From contig JAJXZN010000083.1 of the NCBI GenBank assembly GCA_021780015.1, positions 1 to 6,376 on the forward strand: a DNA stretch of 6,376 bases. Direction: 5' to 3'. How positions within the stretch are numbered: position 1 is the first letter of the stretch; every line of letters begins with the position of its first letter. The DNA is from Pseudomonadota bacterium. GTDB taxonomy: Bacteria; Pseudomonadota; Alphaproteobacteria; Rhizobiales; Beijerinckiaceae. The notes below the pieces were generated by a model. The model made no database searches. It was not told the origin of the DNA and saw only the letters and a list, made by a program, of their open reading frames with translations. Positions 1 through 5,583 of this stretch are shown one piece after another. Made by a program: the position numbers and the translations under genes.

Positions 1-896
1 CGAACATTGTCGAAGTCGAGCGCGGCTGGTCGGCCGTCATCGCCGGAACCACGGCGCTGACCGGCGGAATCATCACTTTGGGCCTTGCCGGCGTAGTGAT
101 GAGCCTTGAGGATATGAAACGGCTGTGGGTCAGCGCCCCGCTTGCGCGGGAGGGCGGCGCCGCAAGCCTGGCCGCGGAGACATCGGCTGCTGCGACAATG
201 AAAATCCCCGTCGCTCCCAATCTGGGTCCGGTCCCGGCAGCGGCGGAAGTGGCAACGGCCACGGAGGTGGAGCTCGAGGTTGTACGCGCCGCCGAGGAAG
301 GCCCGGCCCCGGCGCCGGGCATCTTCCCGCGCCCACTGCGAAAGGCATGGCCGCGGCCTAAGCCCGAGTTCACCACGCGGGCCCCGGCGGCCGCCGAACC
401 CTCGCCGGCGATCGCTGAGCTGCGCCGCCGCGTTGCCGAAGATCTGAACCTCGATTGGCCGAGCTTCACGGCGCCGCCCGTCGTCCCCATACCGGAGCCG
501 CTGCCGGAGACGCTGCCGGGCGAGCCCGAATCGACGGAGGCTGTGAAGCCGCCGCCGCTCGGCCTCGACGATTTTGACAACGAGCCAGGCATCGGCAGAG
601 AGTCCGATGCCGACCGAGAGACTCGCGCCGAGACCTTCGCCGCACCGGAGATTGAGCGGGGACCGGAAGAAGCCCCGCCCCCGCCGATTGCCGCAACGCC
701 AGAACCGGTCGCGCCATCCGAGCCCGAGCCCGTCGCAGCAGAATCAGCCAAACCGGCGCCCAAAGCGATCGGCCGCTATGAGGCAGACGGGACCATTTAT
801 GTGATGTTCGCCGACGGTTCGATCGAGGCTCAATCGGCGCAAGGCACGCGCCGGTTCAAATCCATGGCCGATCTCAAAGCGTCTTTCCAATCCTAG
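1..896 (+). CDS. Single-pass membrane protein with Pro/Ala/Glu-rich linker (5' partial)
   Basis: The frame is open to the left edge (first full codon at 3) and ends at TAG 894-896, giving 297 visible residues. No ATG or GTG lies before the membrane segment, and the TTG at 78 would cut that segment in half, so the true start is outside the window. Visible residues 9-33 (from GWSAVIAGTTALTGG) form one transmembrane helix. Residues about 50-245 are low-complexity, rich in Pro, Ala and Glu, and probably disordered. The last 45 or so residues are different: a short beta-rich module containing YVMFADGSIEA followed by RRFKSMADLKASF. I recall similar C-termini on uncharacterised proteins of Hyphomicrobiales, but I cannot name a family. 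A membrane anchor, extended linker and small terminal domain suggests a tethered sensor or scaffold; this is inference. Which side of the membrane the linker occupies is not clear. Confidence 0.8.
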   Translation, partial: NIVEVERGWSAVIAGTTALTGGIITLGLAGVVMSLEDMKRLWVSAPLAREGGAASLAAETSAAATMKIPVAPNLGPVPAAAEVATATEVELEVVRAAEEGPAPAPGIFPRPLRKAWPRPKPEFTTRAPAAAEPSPAIAELRRRVAEDLNLDWPSFTAPPVVPIPEPLPETLPGEPESTEAVKPPPLGLDDFDNEPGIGRESDADRETRAETFAAPEIERGPEEAPPPPIAATPEPVAPSEPEPVAAESAKPAPKAIGRYEADGTIYVMFADGSIEAQSAQGTRRFKSMADLKASFQS

Positions 897-1174
897 GCTT
901 AGGACGGAGATGCGTTATTGCGCGCTTGCAGTCTAGTTGCAGCTCGACTGCAAGCAATGAAAGTTTTCCAAAAGAGTTCGCGGCTCTACGACTCGCAGCT
1001 ACTTGCACCCTTGAAGCTTTCATTTTATCAAGGCTGACAGATTCGTGAAGAAAAATGCACATCCGTTGCGTTATTGAAGTTATCGGCAAGATTTCGGTCG
1101 ATCTTGAATGCCGTCAGCTTCGTATCAGTCGTTTTTGATCAGTAACGGACATAAACCGAAAGAAAAGGCCTCAA
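897..1174. promoter_or_regulatory. Intergenic control region ahead of mucR
   Basis: This 278-bp gap between two plus-strand genes has no supported gene. Its left part holds a 32-bp palindrome (924-955, listed separately). From about 960 to 1170 it is clearly richer in A and T than the flanking genes, as expected for the self-regulated promoter of a MucR/Ros protein, a family that binds AT-rich DNA with TpA steps. Smaller symmetries are CCTTGA 1009-1014 with TCAAGG 1028-1033, and an imperfect hairpin at 1084-1113 (CGGCAAGAT against ATCTTG plus a displaced CCG). GANTC sites lie at 990-994 and 1040-1044. I could not pick a convincing -35/-10 pair. A weak Shine-Dalgarno sequence AGAAAAGG (1161-1168) precedes the ATG by six bases. 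Confidence 0.45.
924..955. repeat. 32-bp near-perfect palindrome between two genes
   Basis: GCTTGCAGTC (924-933) is exactly repeated in inverted form as GACTGCAAGC (946-955). The 12 bases between them are themselves nearly symmetric about the centre (AGTTGCAGCT, one G-T wobble pair), so almost the whole element is a dyad. It begins 28 bp after the stop of the upstream membrane-protein gene. As RNA it would fold into a strong hairpin, but no run of T follows, so a classical intrinsic terminator is not shown. As DNA it could be the operator of a dimeric regulator. The symmetry is seen; the function is open. Confidence 0.6.
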
Positions 1175-1591
1175 ATGAGTGAGACGGCAGGCTCTGGCAA
1201 TTACATTGAATTGGCAGCTGAAATCGTTTCCGCCTATGTCAGCAATAATTCCGTTCCTGCAAGCGATCTTCCCGGCCTGATCCATGAGGTTCATTCAGCG
1301 CTTCTGCGCGTCACCGCCGGCCATCCTGTCGTGGTTGCCGAAACGCCGAAGCCCGCCGTCCCGGCAAAAAAATCGATCACCAACGAATATATCATCTGTC
1401 TGGAAGATGGACGGAAATTCAAGTCGCTGAAGCGCCATCTGCGCACGCAATATAATATGTCCCCCGACGAATACCGGGAAAAATGGGCTCTGCCGCCGGA
1501 TTATCCGATGGTCGCGCCGAACTATGCCAAGGCGCGCTCCAATCTCGCCAAGCAGATGGGGCTCGGCCAGCAACGCCGGCGCAAGCGCTAG
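1175..1591 (+). CDS. mucR: MucR/Ros-family transcriptional regulator
   Basis: This 138-residue protein has the full length and layout of the Ros/MucR family. The N-terminal helical half contains the typical [13 protein letters not shown] segment, a region used for oligomerisation in the family. After an Ala/Pro/Lys linker (57-66) comes the DNA-binding domain, with [19 protein letters not shown] (71-89), then [27 protein letters not shown] and a basic QQRRRKR tail. The zinc positions are Cys75, Asp78 (Cys in Ros), His88, and Gln92/Tyr93 where Ros has His-His, so the classical Cys2His2 set is incomplete. Family members regulate exopolysaccharide, motility, virulence and cell-cycle genes, acting as nucleoid-like silencers on AT-rich DNA and repressing their own promoter. 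The ATG at 1175 has a weak Shine-Dalgarno match, and the AT-richer upstream region fits autoregulation. Its targets in this organism cannot be told from here. Confidence 0.93.
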   Translation: MSETAGSGNYIELAAEIVSAYVSNNSVPASDLPGLIHEVHSALLRVTAGHPVVVAETPKPAVPAKKSITNEYIICLEDGRKFKSLKRHLRTQYNMSPDEYREKWALPPDYPMVAPNYAKARSNLAKQMGLGQQRRRKR

Positions 1592-1604
1592 CCATTCCCA
1601 AGAA

Positions 1605-2036
1605 TTAGGCGGTCGTTGTTTCTACCGCGAGGCGCGCATCACGCTTGATGCGCTCGACCATCGAACGGGTGCCATTGGTGCGTTGGCGCGTGAGATGCGC
1701 CGAAAGGCCGAGCTGGTCGAAGAGCGCCTGCGCATCCGTCTCGAGAATCTTCGACGCCGTCTTGCCCGAATAAAGCGCCAGGATCAGCGCGACGAGGCCC
1801 CGCACGATATGGGCATCGCTGTCGGCGCGGAACGTGAGGACAGGCTCGCACTGCCCGCTCCGGTCGACCTTGGTTTCGAGCCACACTTGGCTCGCGCAAC
1901 CCAGCACCTTATTGGCGTCGGTATGTGCTTCCGGATCGAGCGGCTCGAGCATGCGGCCGAGCTCGATCACGTAGCGGTAGCGATCTTCCCACTCGTCGAG
2001 ATAGCCGAAGTTTTCGATGATTTCGTCGAGGTTCAT
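1605..2036 (-). CDS. sufE: SufE-type cysteine desulfuration protein
   Basis: SufE accepts persulfide sulfur from the cysteine desulfurase SufS on a conserved cysteine and passes it to the SufBCD scaffold for Fe-S cluster assembly in the cytoplasm. The 143-residue product is the usual family length. It contains VLGCASQVWL with the acceptor Cys47, an N-terminal FGYLDEWEDRYRYVIELG helix region, the central RADSDAHIVRGLVALILALYSG segment, and the C-terminal LSAHLTRQRTNGTRSMVERI motif, all typical of SufE. The start is the ATG at 2036 (MNLDEIIENF); the longer frame upstream only shadows the DUF5330-like gene. It lies 28 bp downstream of that gene and is probably co-transcribed with it. It converges on mucR with 13 bp between the stop codons. 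No sufB, sufC, sufD or sufS is in the window, so this is a stand-alone sufE. Confidence 0.95.
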   Translation of the reverse strand: MNLDEIIENFGYLDEWEDRYRYVIELGRMLEPLDPEAHTDANKVLGCASQVWLETKVDRSGQCEPVLTFRADSDAHIVRGLVALILALYSGKTASKILETDAQALFDQLGLSAHLTRQRTNGTRSMVERIKRDARLAVETTTA

Positions 2037-2064
2037 GGTCCGTCCAACCTGCAGCGCCGGCAGA

Positions 2065-2508
2065 TCAGAACTCGGCCTCGGCGCGGCTTTCATCCATAAG
2101 ATATTCATGCCCCGCTGTCTTCTCCAGCGCCGGCCGGGCGGTTCGGCCGAAGGTCTCGGGCCGGCGCGGCGGCAAAGGCACGGCGGCGAACCGCGGCACA
2201 GGCTTAAGATGCGGCGCTTCAGCCGTCGCGCCGGTCTGGGTCGTGTCGGCGAGCTCTTGCCGCAAGGCCAATTTCGAAAGCTGCGTTGCGATGGCGAGAC
2301 AGGCGGCCGGCGAAGCCGCGCAATGATCGGCAACGCGCGACGCTGCGGCGCCAAGCCAAGCTTGCGCTATCTGGCCGACAGGCTCGGCGGCGGCGACGGG
2401 GCGCGGATGATCCGGCCGATGCGGCGCCGTGCCGTCGGCCGAAGGCTGCGCAAAGATGGTGCTGAACACCACCCAAAGCCAGAAGACGCAGCGGATCAGA
2501 AAGAACAT
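2065..2508 (-). CDS. Small exported or membrane-anchored protein, DUF5330-like
   Basis: The 147-residue product starts at ATG 2508 and stops at TGA 2065-2067. Residues 1-20 (MFFLIRCVFWLWVVFSTIFA) form a hydrophobic signal peptide or anchor with a single Arg, followed by a Pro/Ala/His-rich stretch. The central part VADHCAASPAACLAIATQL (59-77) carries two cysteines seven residues apart (Cys63, Cys70), like the DFC..P..C motif I associate with DUF5330 proteins. The tail is Pro/Arg-rich and low in complexity. DUF5330 proteins of Hyphomicrobiales are, to my recollection, commonly encoded next to sufE, and the position directly upstream of sufE here (28-bp gap) supports the assignment. The function is unknown; the paired cysteines would be expected to form a disulfide if the protein is periplasmic. 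The Shine-Dalgarno sequence is weak. The family call is from memory of pattern and neighbourhood, not a search. Confidence 0.7.
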   Translation of the reverse strand: MFFLIRCVFWLWVVFSTIFAQPSADGTAPHRPDHPRPVAAAEPVGQIAQAWLGAAASRVADHCAASPAACLAIATQLSKLALRQELADTTQTGATAEAPHLKPVPRFAAVPLPPRRPETFGRTARPALEKTAGHEYLMDESRAEAEF

Positions 2509-2610
2509 GACTGTCTCATTCAGCCGGCTGGAGTTTCAGCCGATGCGGCATCCTAAACCGCGGCGCATAAAAATCGTGCCATTATTGGTGCGAGAATTGC
2601 CCGATCCGCG

Positions 2611-2625
2611 TTTACCCTTTGCTGA
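2611..2625. promoter_or_regulatory. Degenerate CtrA-type box (tentative)
   Basis: TTTA, then CCCTTTG, then CTGA followed by CC matches the spacing of the alphaproteobacterial CtrA site TTAA-N7-TTAA, with one substitution in the first half and two in the second. It lies about 265 bp upstream of the kinase start and about 105 bp upstream of the start of the DUF5330-like gene. Six-plus-two matches of this kind occur by chance, so this is only a candidate. The presence of a DivJ-like kinase next to it is the reason to list it. Confidence 0.2.
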
Positions 2626-2740
2626 CCATGCTGCCGCGCAAGCCGGCGAAATCGGCAACCGCTTCTAAACCATAGCCCGAGAATTCGCCACGCCTCGGGC
2701 ACCGCCACCCGATCGCGATAGGCAGCGTTTGCGTTTTCAT
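2612..2740 (-). CDS. Possible 42-residue small protein (unconfirmed)
   Basis: A minus-strand ATG at 2740 opens 42 codons to TAA at 2612-2614. The product begins MKTQTLPIAIGW and ends GLRGSMVSKG; its second half (EFSGYGLEAVADFAGL) is amphipathic and protein-like. About 70% of third positions are G or C, not far from neighbouring genes. There is no good Shine-Dalgarno sequence, and its end coincides with the CtrA-like motif, whose reverse complement naturally reads as ATGGTCAGCAAAGGGTAA. It may therefore be a chance ORF through a regulatory site. I know no family for it. Confidence 0.17.
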   Translation of the reverse strand: MKTQTLPIAIGWRCPRRGEFSGYGLEAVADFAGLRGSMVSKG

Positions 2741-2876
2741 AGCGCGGCTTAGTGTTCACTTAAGACCGGCCTGCGAATCTGTTTCCACGAACGGCGAAGA
2801 TTCTTTGCGCTCGCAACCGATCTCCGACCCTTCGTCCGCACCCGACGCTGTCGCGCCTTCGGGTTGCGCGAAAGCT

Positions 2877-2880
2877 GGAG
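2877..2880 (+). promoter_or_regulatory. Ribosome binding site that decides the kinase start
   Basis: GGAG at 2877-2880 is spaced eight bases from the TTG at 2889. The alternative TTG at 2805 has no comparable purine-rich match at a proper distance (only GAAGA at 2796-2800). This is the main reason for preferring 2889. Confidence 0.5.
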
Positions 2881-2888
2881 TTCAGCGT

Positions 2889-4718
2889 TTGAGTTTTGCG
2901 TTCAGTATCGAGAAGCAGATTGCCTCGCTGGTGCATCCGAGCGTTCTGCCGCGCCAGGCCGAACGCCTGCGCCATGAGACTTTTATCCTGCGCCGCCTCG
3001 CGAGCTCGGTGACGGTGATGTGCCTCGCGCCTTTGTTTCTGGCGATCTATGGCGCGCCCGTCGTCTGGCACGCGCTCGTCTTCGTCTGGTGCATTGTGCC
3101 GATCGGCGCGGTGCTGTTCCTGTCGCGCAGCGGTGATCTTTTGCTGGCCCAGGCGATTTGCATCGTCAGTTTCGTTGGCGCAGCGACGACGATTGCAGCC
3201 GGTGGCGGCCCGTGGGAAGCTGCGCTCGTCTGGCTTGTTCTCGCGCCTTTCGAAGGCGTCCTGTCACAGAATTTCCGTCTCGTCCTGAGCGCCGGCGTGC
3301 TCTCGGCCTTGGCCGCGCTGGGCCTGACGATTGCCGATCGTAATGGCATCATCCATACGGGCTTTGCGACCGGCCACGCGCCGCTTCTCGTCTTGCCGGC
3401 CATTATTTATGCGACGCTGGCCGCACATGGCCTCGTCAGCTTTCAGATCGGTCGCGAAAAATCGGCGCGCTTGCGCACCGACCATTATCGCGCCGTCTAT
3501 GATACGCTCGACGACCTCATCATCCATCAAGACCGCAACGGCGTCGCCGAATTCATCAGCCCGAACTGCCTGGCCTTCTGCGGCCTTCCCGCCGCCGATC
3601 TCATGGGGCGCGGCTTGTTCGAGCATATCCATGTCGCCGACCGGCCGGCCTTCTTGAAAGCGATTTCCGATGCCGCGGCGGGGCCGCACACGATCGCCGC
3701 AACCCTGCGGCTGCGCGCGCTGACCGGGCAAGGCAAGGCAGCCCAGGAGCCGAGCTTTCGCTGGGTCGAATTGCGGGCGCGCCGCTTTGCCATCGATAGC
3801 GAAGAGACCAACGCGCGGCCCGATCGCGTGGTGTCGATCCTTCGCGACATCACTCAGTTCAAGCAGCGCGAGCAAGCTTATGAGACGGCCCGCGCGACGG
3901 CCGAGGAAGCGAATGCTTGGAAGGACAAGTTTCTCGCCAATGTCAGCCACGAGCTGCGCACGCCGCTCAACGCGATTATCGGGTTTTCGGAAATCCTCGC
4001 CGATCAGGACTTGTCGCCTCAGGAAACGGCGAAGCAGCGCGAATATGCCGCGATCATCCAGAAATCCGGCCAGCATCTGCTTGCCGTCGTGAACTCCATT
4101 CTCGACATGTCGAAGATCCAGTCGGGTGCCTTTGACCTGCGGCCGGAGCCGTTTGCTCTGCCGCCGCTGATCGATCTTTCCTGTGACATGGTGAAACTCA
4201 AAGCGACCGAAGGCGGCGTCGAACTCGTCCGCGCCTATCCGGAGAAGATCGACGACATCGTCGGCGACAAGCGCGCCTACAAGCAGATCCTGCTGAACCT
4301 GCTCTCAAACGCGATCAAATTCACGCCGCGCGGCGGCCGTGTCACGGTCAAGCTGCGCCCCGACGGCAATCACATCGTCGTCAGCGTCGCCGATACCGGG
4401 ATCGGCATTGCGCCGAATGACCTTGTCAATCTCGGCTGCCCCTTCTTCCAGGCCGGCGCGTCCTACGACAGACCGTACGAGGGCACCGGCCTTGGGCTTT
4501 CGGTCGTGCGCGGCCTCGTCGGTCTGCACGGCGGCACGATCGCGATCGAGAGCGAGCTCAATCAAGGCACCTGCGTCAGCGTGCGCCTGCCGCTCGATTG
4601 CCGCCGCCTGCCCGCGAGTAAAACCGGCACGGCTAAGATCGAGACCCTGCCGCGCCGCTCGCGCAGCGACGATCCGCGCCTTTTCAGCAACGAAATGATG
4701 GTGAAGAAAATTGCGTGA
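2889..4718 (+). CDS. Membrane PAS sensor histidine kinase, DivJ-like architecture
   Basis: The 609-residue protein (from TTG 2889) has, in order: a short cytoplasmic start with LVHPSV; six probable transmembrane helices between about 38 and 184; a PAS domain about 197-322 (YDTLDDLIIHQDRNG to ILRDITQF); HisKA with phosphoacceptor His354 in NVSHELRTPLNAIIGFSEIL; and HATPase_c with N-box LLNLLSNAIKFTP (Asn474), G1 DTGIGIAP (Asp502), F-box PFFQ and G2 GTGLGLS. All catalytic motifs are intact and there is no receiver domain, so it would phosphorylate a separate response regulator. Size, multi-helix N-terminus and H-box style resemble the cell-cycle kinase DivJ, but I cannot prove orthology. Starting at TTG 2805 would add 28 low-complexity residues (637 in total); GGAG at 2877 favours 2889. 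Its stop overlaps the next gene by 8 bp, suggesting translational coupling to a peptidoglycan-binding protein. GANTC and CtrA-like sites upstream hint at cell-cycle control. Confidence 0.92.
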   Translation: MSFAFSIEKQIASLVHPSVLPRQAERLRHETFILRRLASSVTVMCLAPLFLAIYGAPVVWHALVFVWCIVPIGAVLFLSRSGDLLLAQAICIVSFVGAATTIAAGGGPWEAALVWLVLAPFEGVLSQNFRLVLSAGVLSALAALGLTIADRNGIIHTGFATGHAPLLVLPAIIYATLAAHGLVSFQIGREKSARLRTDHYRAVYDTLDDLIIHQDRNGVAEFISPNCLAFCGLPAADLMGRGLFEHIHVADRPAFLKAISDAAAGPHTIAATLRLRALTGQGKAAQEPSFRWVELRARRFAIDSEETNARPDRVVSILRDITQFKQREQAYETARATAEEANAWKDKFLANVSHELRTPLNAIIGFSEILADQDLSPQETAKQREYAAIIQKSGQHLLAVVNSILDMSKIQSGAFDLRPEPFALPPLIDLSCDMVKLKATEGGVELVRAYPEKIDDIVGDKRAYKQILLNLLSNAIKFTPRGGRVTVKLRPDGNHIVVSVADTGIGIAPNDLVNLGCPFFQAGASYDRPYEGTGLGLSVVRGLVGLHGGTIAIESELNQGTCVSVRLPLDCRRLPASKTGTAKIETLPRRSRSDDPRLFSNEMMVKKIA

Positions 4719-5496
4719 AGCTCTCGCCCGTAGCGGCAATGACTTCCTCGTCACCGAACCGCGCCGTAAAAAGCCCGCGCCGCGCGCGCCCTGGCTCAGC
4801 GCGCTGATCGGCGTCATGCGCTTTCTGCGCGGCGTGGCCAATTACCCGAACCGGATCGCCGGGGCCTTGCTAGTCGGGCTCGCGGTCGCCATTGCGATCA
4901 ATGCGCTTGAATTGCAGACGACCCGCCATCCTGCGCCGCTGTTCGGCCGGACCGCGCCCCTGTCGCAGGCGTTGCCCGCCGCGCCGCCGATGCCAACGCA
5001 AGCGCGAAGTCAGGCGCCAAGCCAGGCATCGAGCCAGCCGTCAAGTCAGGTATCGCATCAGACGCTAAGCCCAGCGCTCGGTTCGGCACCGGCGCCTGCC
5101 GCCCCGGCGCACGTCGAGACGCCAGCCCCACCTGCCCCGACAATGCCGGCCGCACCAACCGATCCGCTCGGCCAATTCATCCGTCAGGGCGAGGCAACAC
5201 CCGCGGCACGGCGCATCATCCCGCTGCCCGCCGCGCGTCCCGATCCGATCTCGCAAATTCTCCGTAAGTCCGCCGAAACGCCGGCTTCGTCACTGCAGCC
5301 GAGCCGTACCGTCTTTGCAGTACAACGGGCCTTGGTGAAGCTCGGCTACGTCCTCAAGGCGGACGGGATCGAAGGCGAGGCGACGCGCAAGGCGATCATT
5401 CAGTTCGAGACTGATCATCATCTGCCCGCGCACGGCGATCTCTCGGCAAAGCTCGTGCGTGCGCTGCGGGCGGAATCCGACATCGCCATTCCTTGA
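4711..5496 (+). CDS. Membrane-anchored peptidoglycan-binding protein (PG_binding_1)
   Basis: The 261-residue product begins at TTG 4711, the first start possible because TGA at 4702-4704 closes the frame; the next start, ATG at 4816 (residue 36), would still keep the membrane helix. Residues 1-47 are basic (RRKK, RFLR), then a single transmembrane helix (about 48-66) places the rest in the periplasm. NALELQ..RHPAPLFG follows, a segment I recall from similar Hyphomicrobiales proteins. A Pro/Ala/Ser linker (about 80-198) includes a four-residue SQxx repeat at 100-115 and two FIRQGE/ILRKSAE-like segments. Residues about 200-252 form a PG_binding_1 domain (FAVQRALVKLGYVLKADGIEGEA then AIIQFE). 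It has no catalytic domain, so it probably binds or positions on the cell wall. The 8-bp overlap with the kinase gene indicates an operon and suggests that it informs, or is tethered near, the kinase; that role is inference. Confidence 0.9.
   Translation: MREALARSGNDFLVTEPRRKKPAPRAPWLSALIGVMRFLRGVANYPNRIAGALLVGLAVAIAINALELQTTRHPAPLFGRTAPLSQALPAAPPMPTQARSQAPSQASSQPSSQVSHQTLSPALGSAPAPAAPAHVETPAPPAPTMPAAPTDPLGQFIRQGEATPAARRIIPLPAARPDPISQILRKSAETPASSLQPSRTVFAVQRALVKLGYVLKADGIEGEATRKAIIQFETDHHLPAHGDLSAKLVRALRAESDIAIP
5008..5067 (+). repeat. Degenerate 12-bp tandem repeat inside the peptidoglycan-binding gene
   Basis: Five in-frame 12-base units (5008, 5020, 5032, 5044 and 5056, each starting a codon) share the pattern AGY-CAG-NNN-NNN and encode SQAP, SQAS, SQPS, SQVS, HQTL. 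A sixth, decayed unit (SPAL) follows. The repeat lengthens the flexible periplasmic linker by whole codons, so copy-number change would alter linker length without a frameshift. Confidence 0.8.
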
Positions 5497-5521
5497 GCCG
5501 TTCGGCGCGGCCGCCACCCGG

Positions 5522-5550
5522 TTTACGCCGCGCTTTCTCTGGCCTAGGTT
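5522..5550 (+). promoter_or_regulatory. Possible promoter of the ParB-like gene
   Basis: TTTACG (5522-5527) and TAGGTT (5545-5550) are separated by 17 bp and lie 33 bp before the ATG at 5584. The hexamers match TTGACA/TATAAT only weakly, but spacing and position are right, and relaxed -10 elements of this kind are usual in GC-rich alphaproteobacteria. The 87-bp gap after the peptidoglycan-binding gene has no intrinsic terminator, so read-through from the kinase operon is equally possible. Confidence 0.27.
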
Positions 5551-5571
5551 GCGGTCCGGTCCTTGGCGAGT

Positions 5572-5577
5572 GAGAGG
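5572..5577 (+). promoter_or_regulatory. Ribosome binding site for the ParB-like gene
   Basis: GAGAGG sits six bases before the ATG at 5584. It fixes that ATG as the start over the in-frame TTG at 5563, which has no Shine-Dalgarno sequence. Confidence 0.65.
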
Positions 5578-5583
5578 CGTACC

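Larger units (their letters stand above)
2509..2888. promoter_or_regulatory. Divergent control region between the DUF5330-like/sufE pair and the histidine kinase
   Basis: About 380 bp separate the divergently transcribed ATG at 2508 (minus) and the preferred TTG at 2889 (plus). It must hold promoters for both units, but I found no strong sigma-70-type hexamer pair. Visible signals are TTTA-N7-CTGA at 2611-2625, a degenerate form of the CtrA consensus TTAA-N7-TTAA; GANTC sites at 2775-2779 and 2799-2803; and an AT-richer patch at 2566-2588. A 42-codon minus-strand ORF (2612-2740) is listed separately. The part from 2805 to 2888 is also an open N-terminal extension of the kinase frame. Confidence 0.4.

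Noticed and set aside
874..1089. 71-residue minus-strand open frame upstream of mucR
   Set aside because: It runs through the palindrome and AT-richer control region, has no visible ribosome binding site and no family resemblance.
1592..1604. Shared bidirectional terminator between mucR and sufE
   Set aside because: The 13-bp gap has no inverted repeat or T-tract that could act as a terminator.
2037..2354. A long N-terminal extension of the sufE frame on the minus strand
   Set aside because: It lies over the DUF5330-like gene in another frame, is Arg/Pro-rich and lacks similarity to SufE; conservation starts at MNLDEIIENF (ATG 2036).
1524..2556. Two long plus-strand open frames (1524-2099 and 2017-2556)
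   Set aside because: They are antisense to sufE and the DUF5330-like gene, which have recognisable products; their translations look like high-GC frame shadows.
3264..4076. 270-residue minus-strand open frame inside the kinase gene
   Set aside because: It is antisense to the PAS and HisKA coding region, whose motifs are certain; the translation is typical of a reverse-frame shadow.
5497..5521. GC-rich dyad around GCGGCCGC (5507-5514) as a terminator for the kinase operon
   Set aside because: The stem is too short, it has no loop and no T-run follows; it is a simple 8-bp palindrome in GC-rich sequence.
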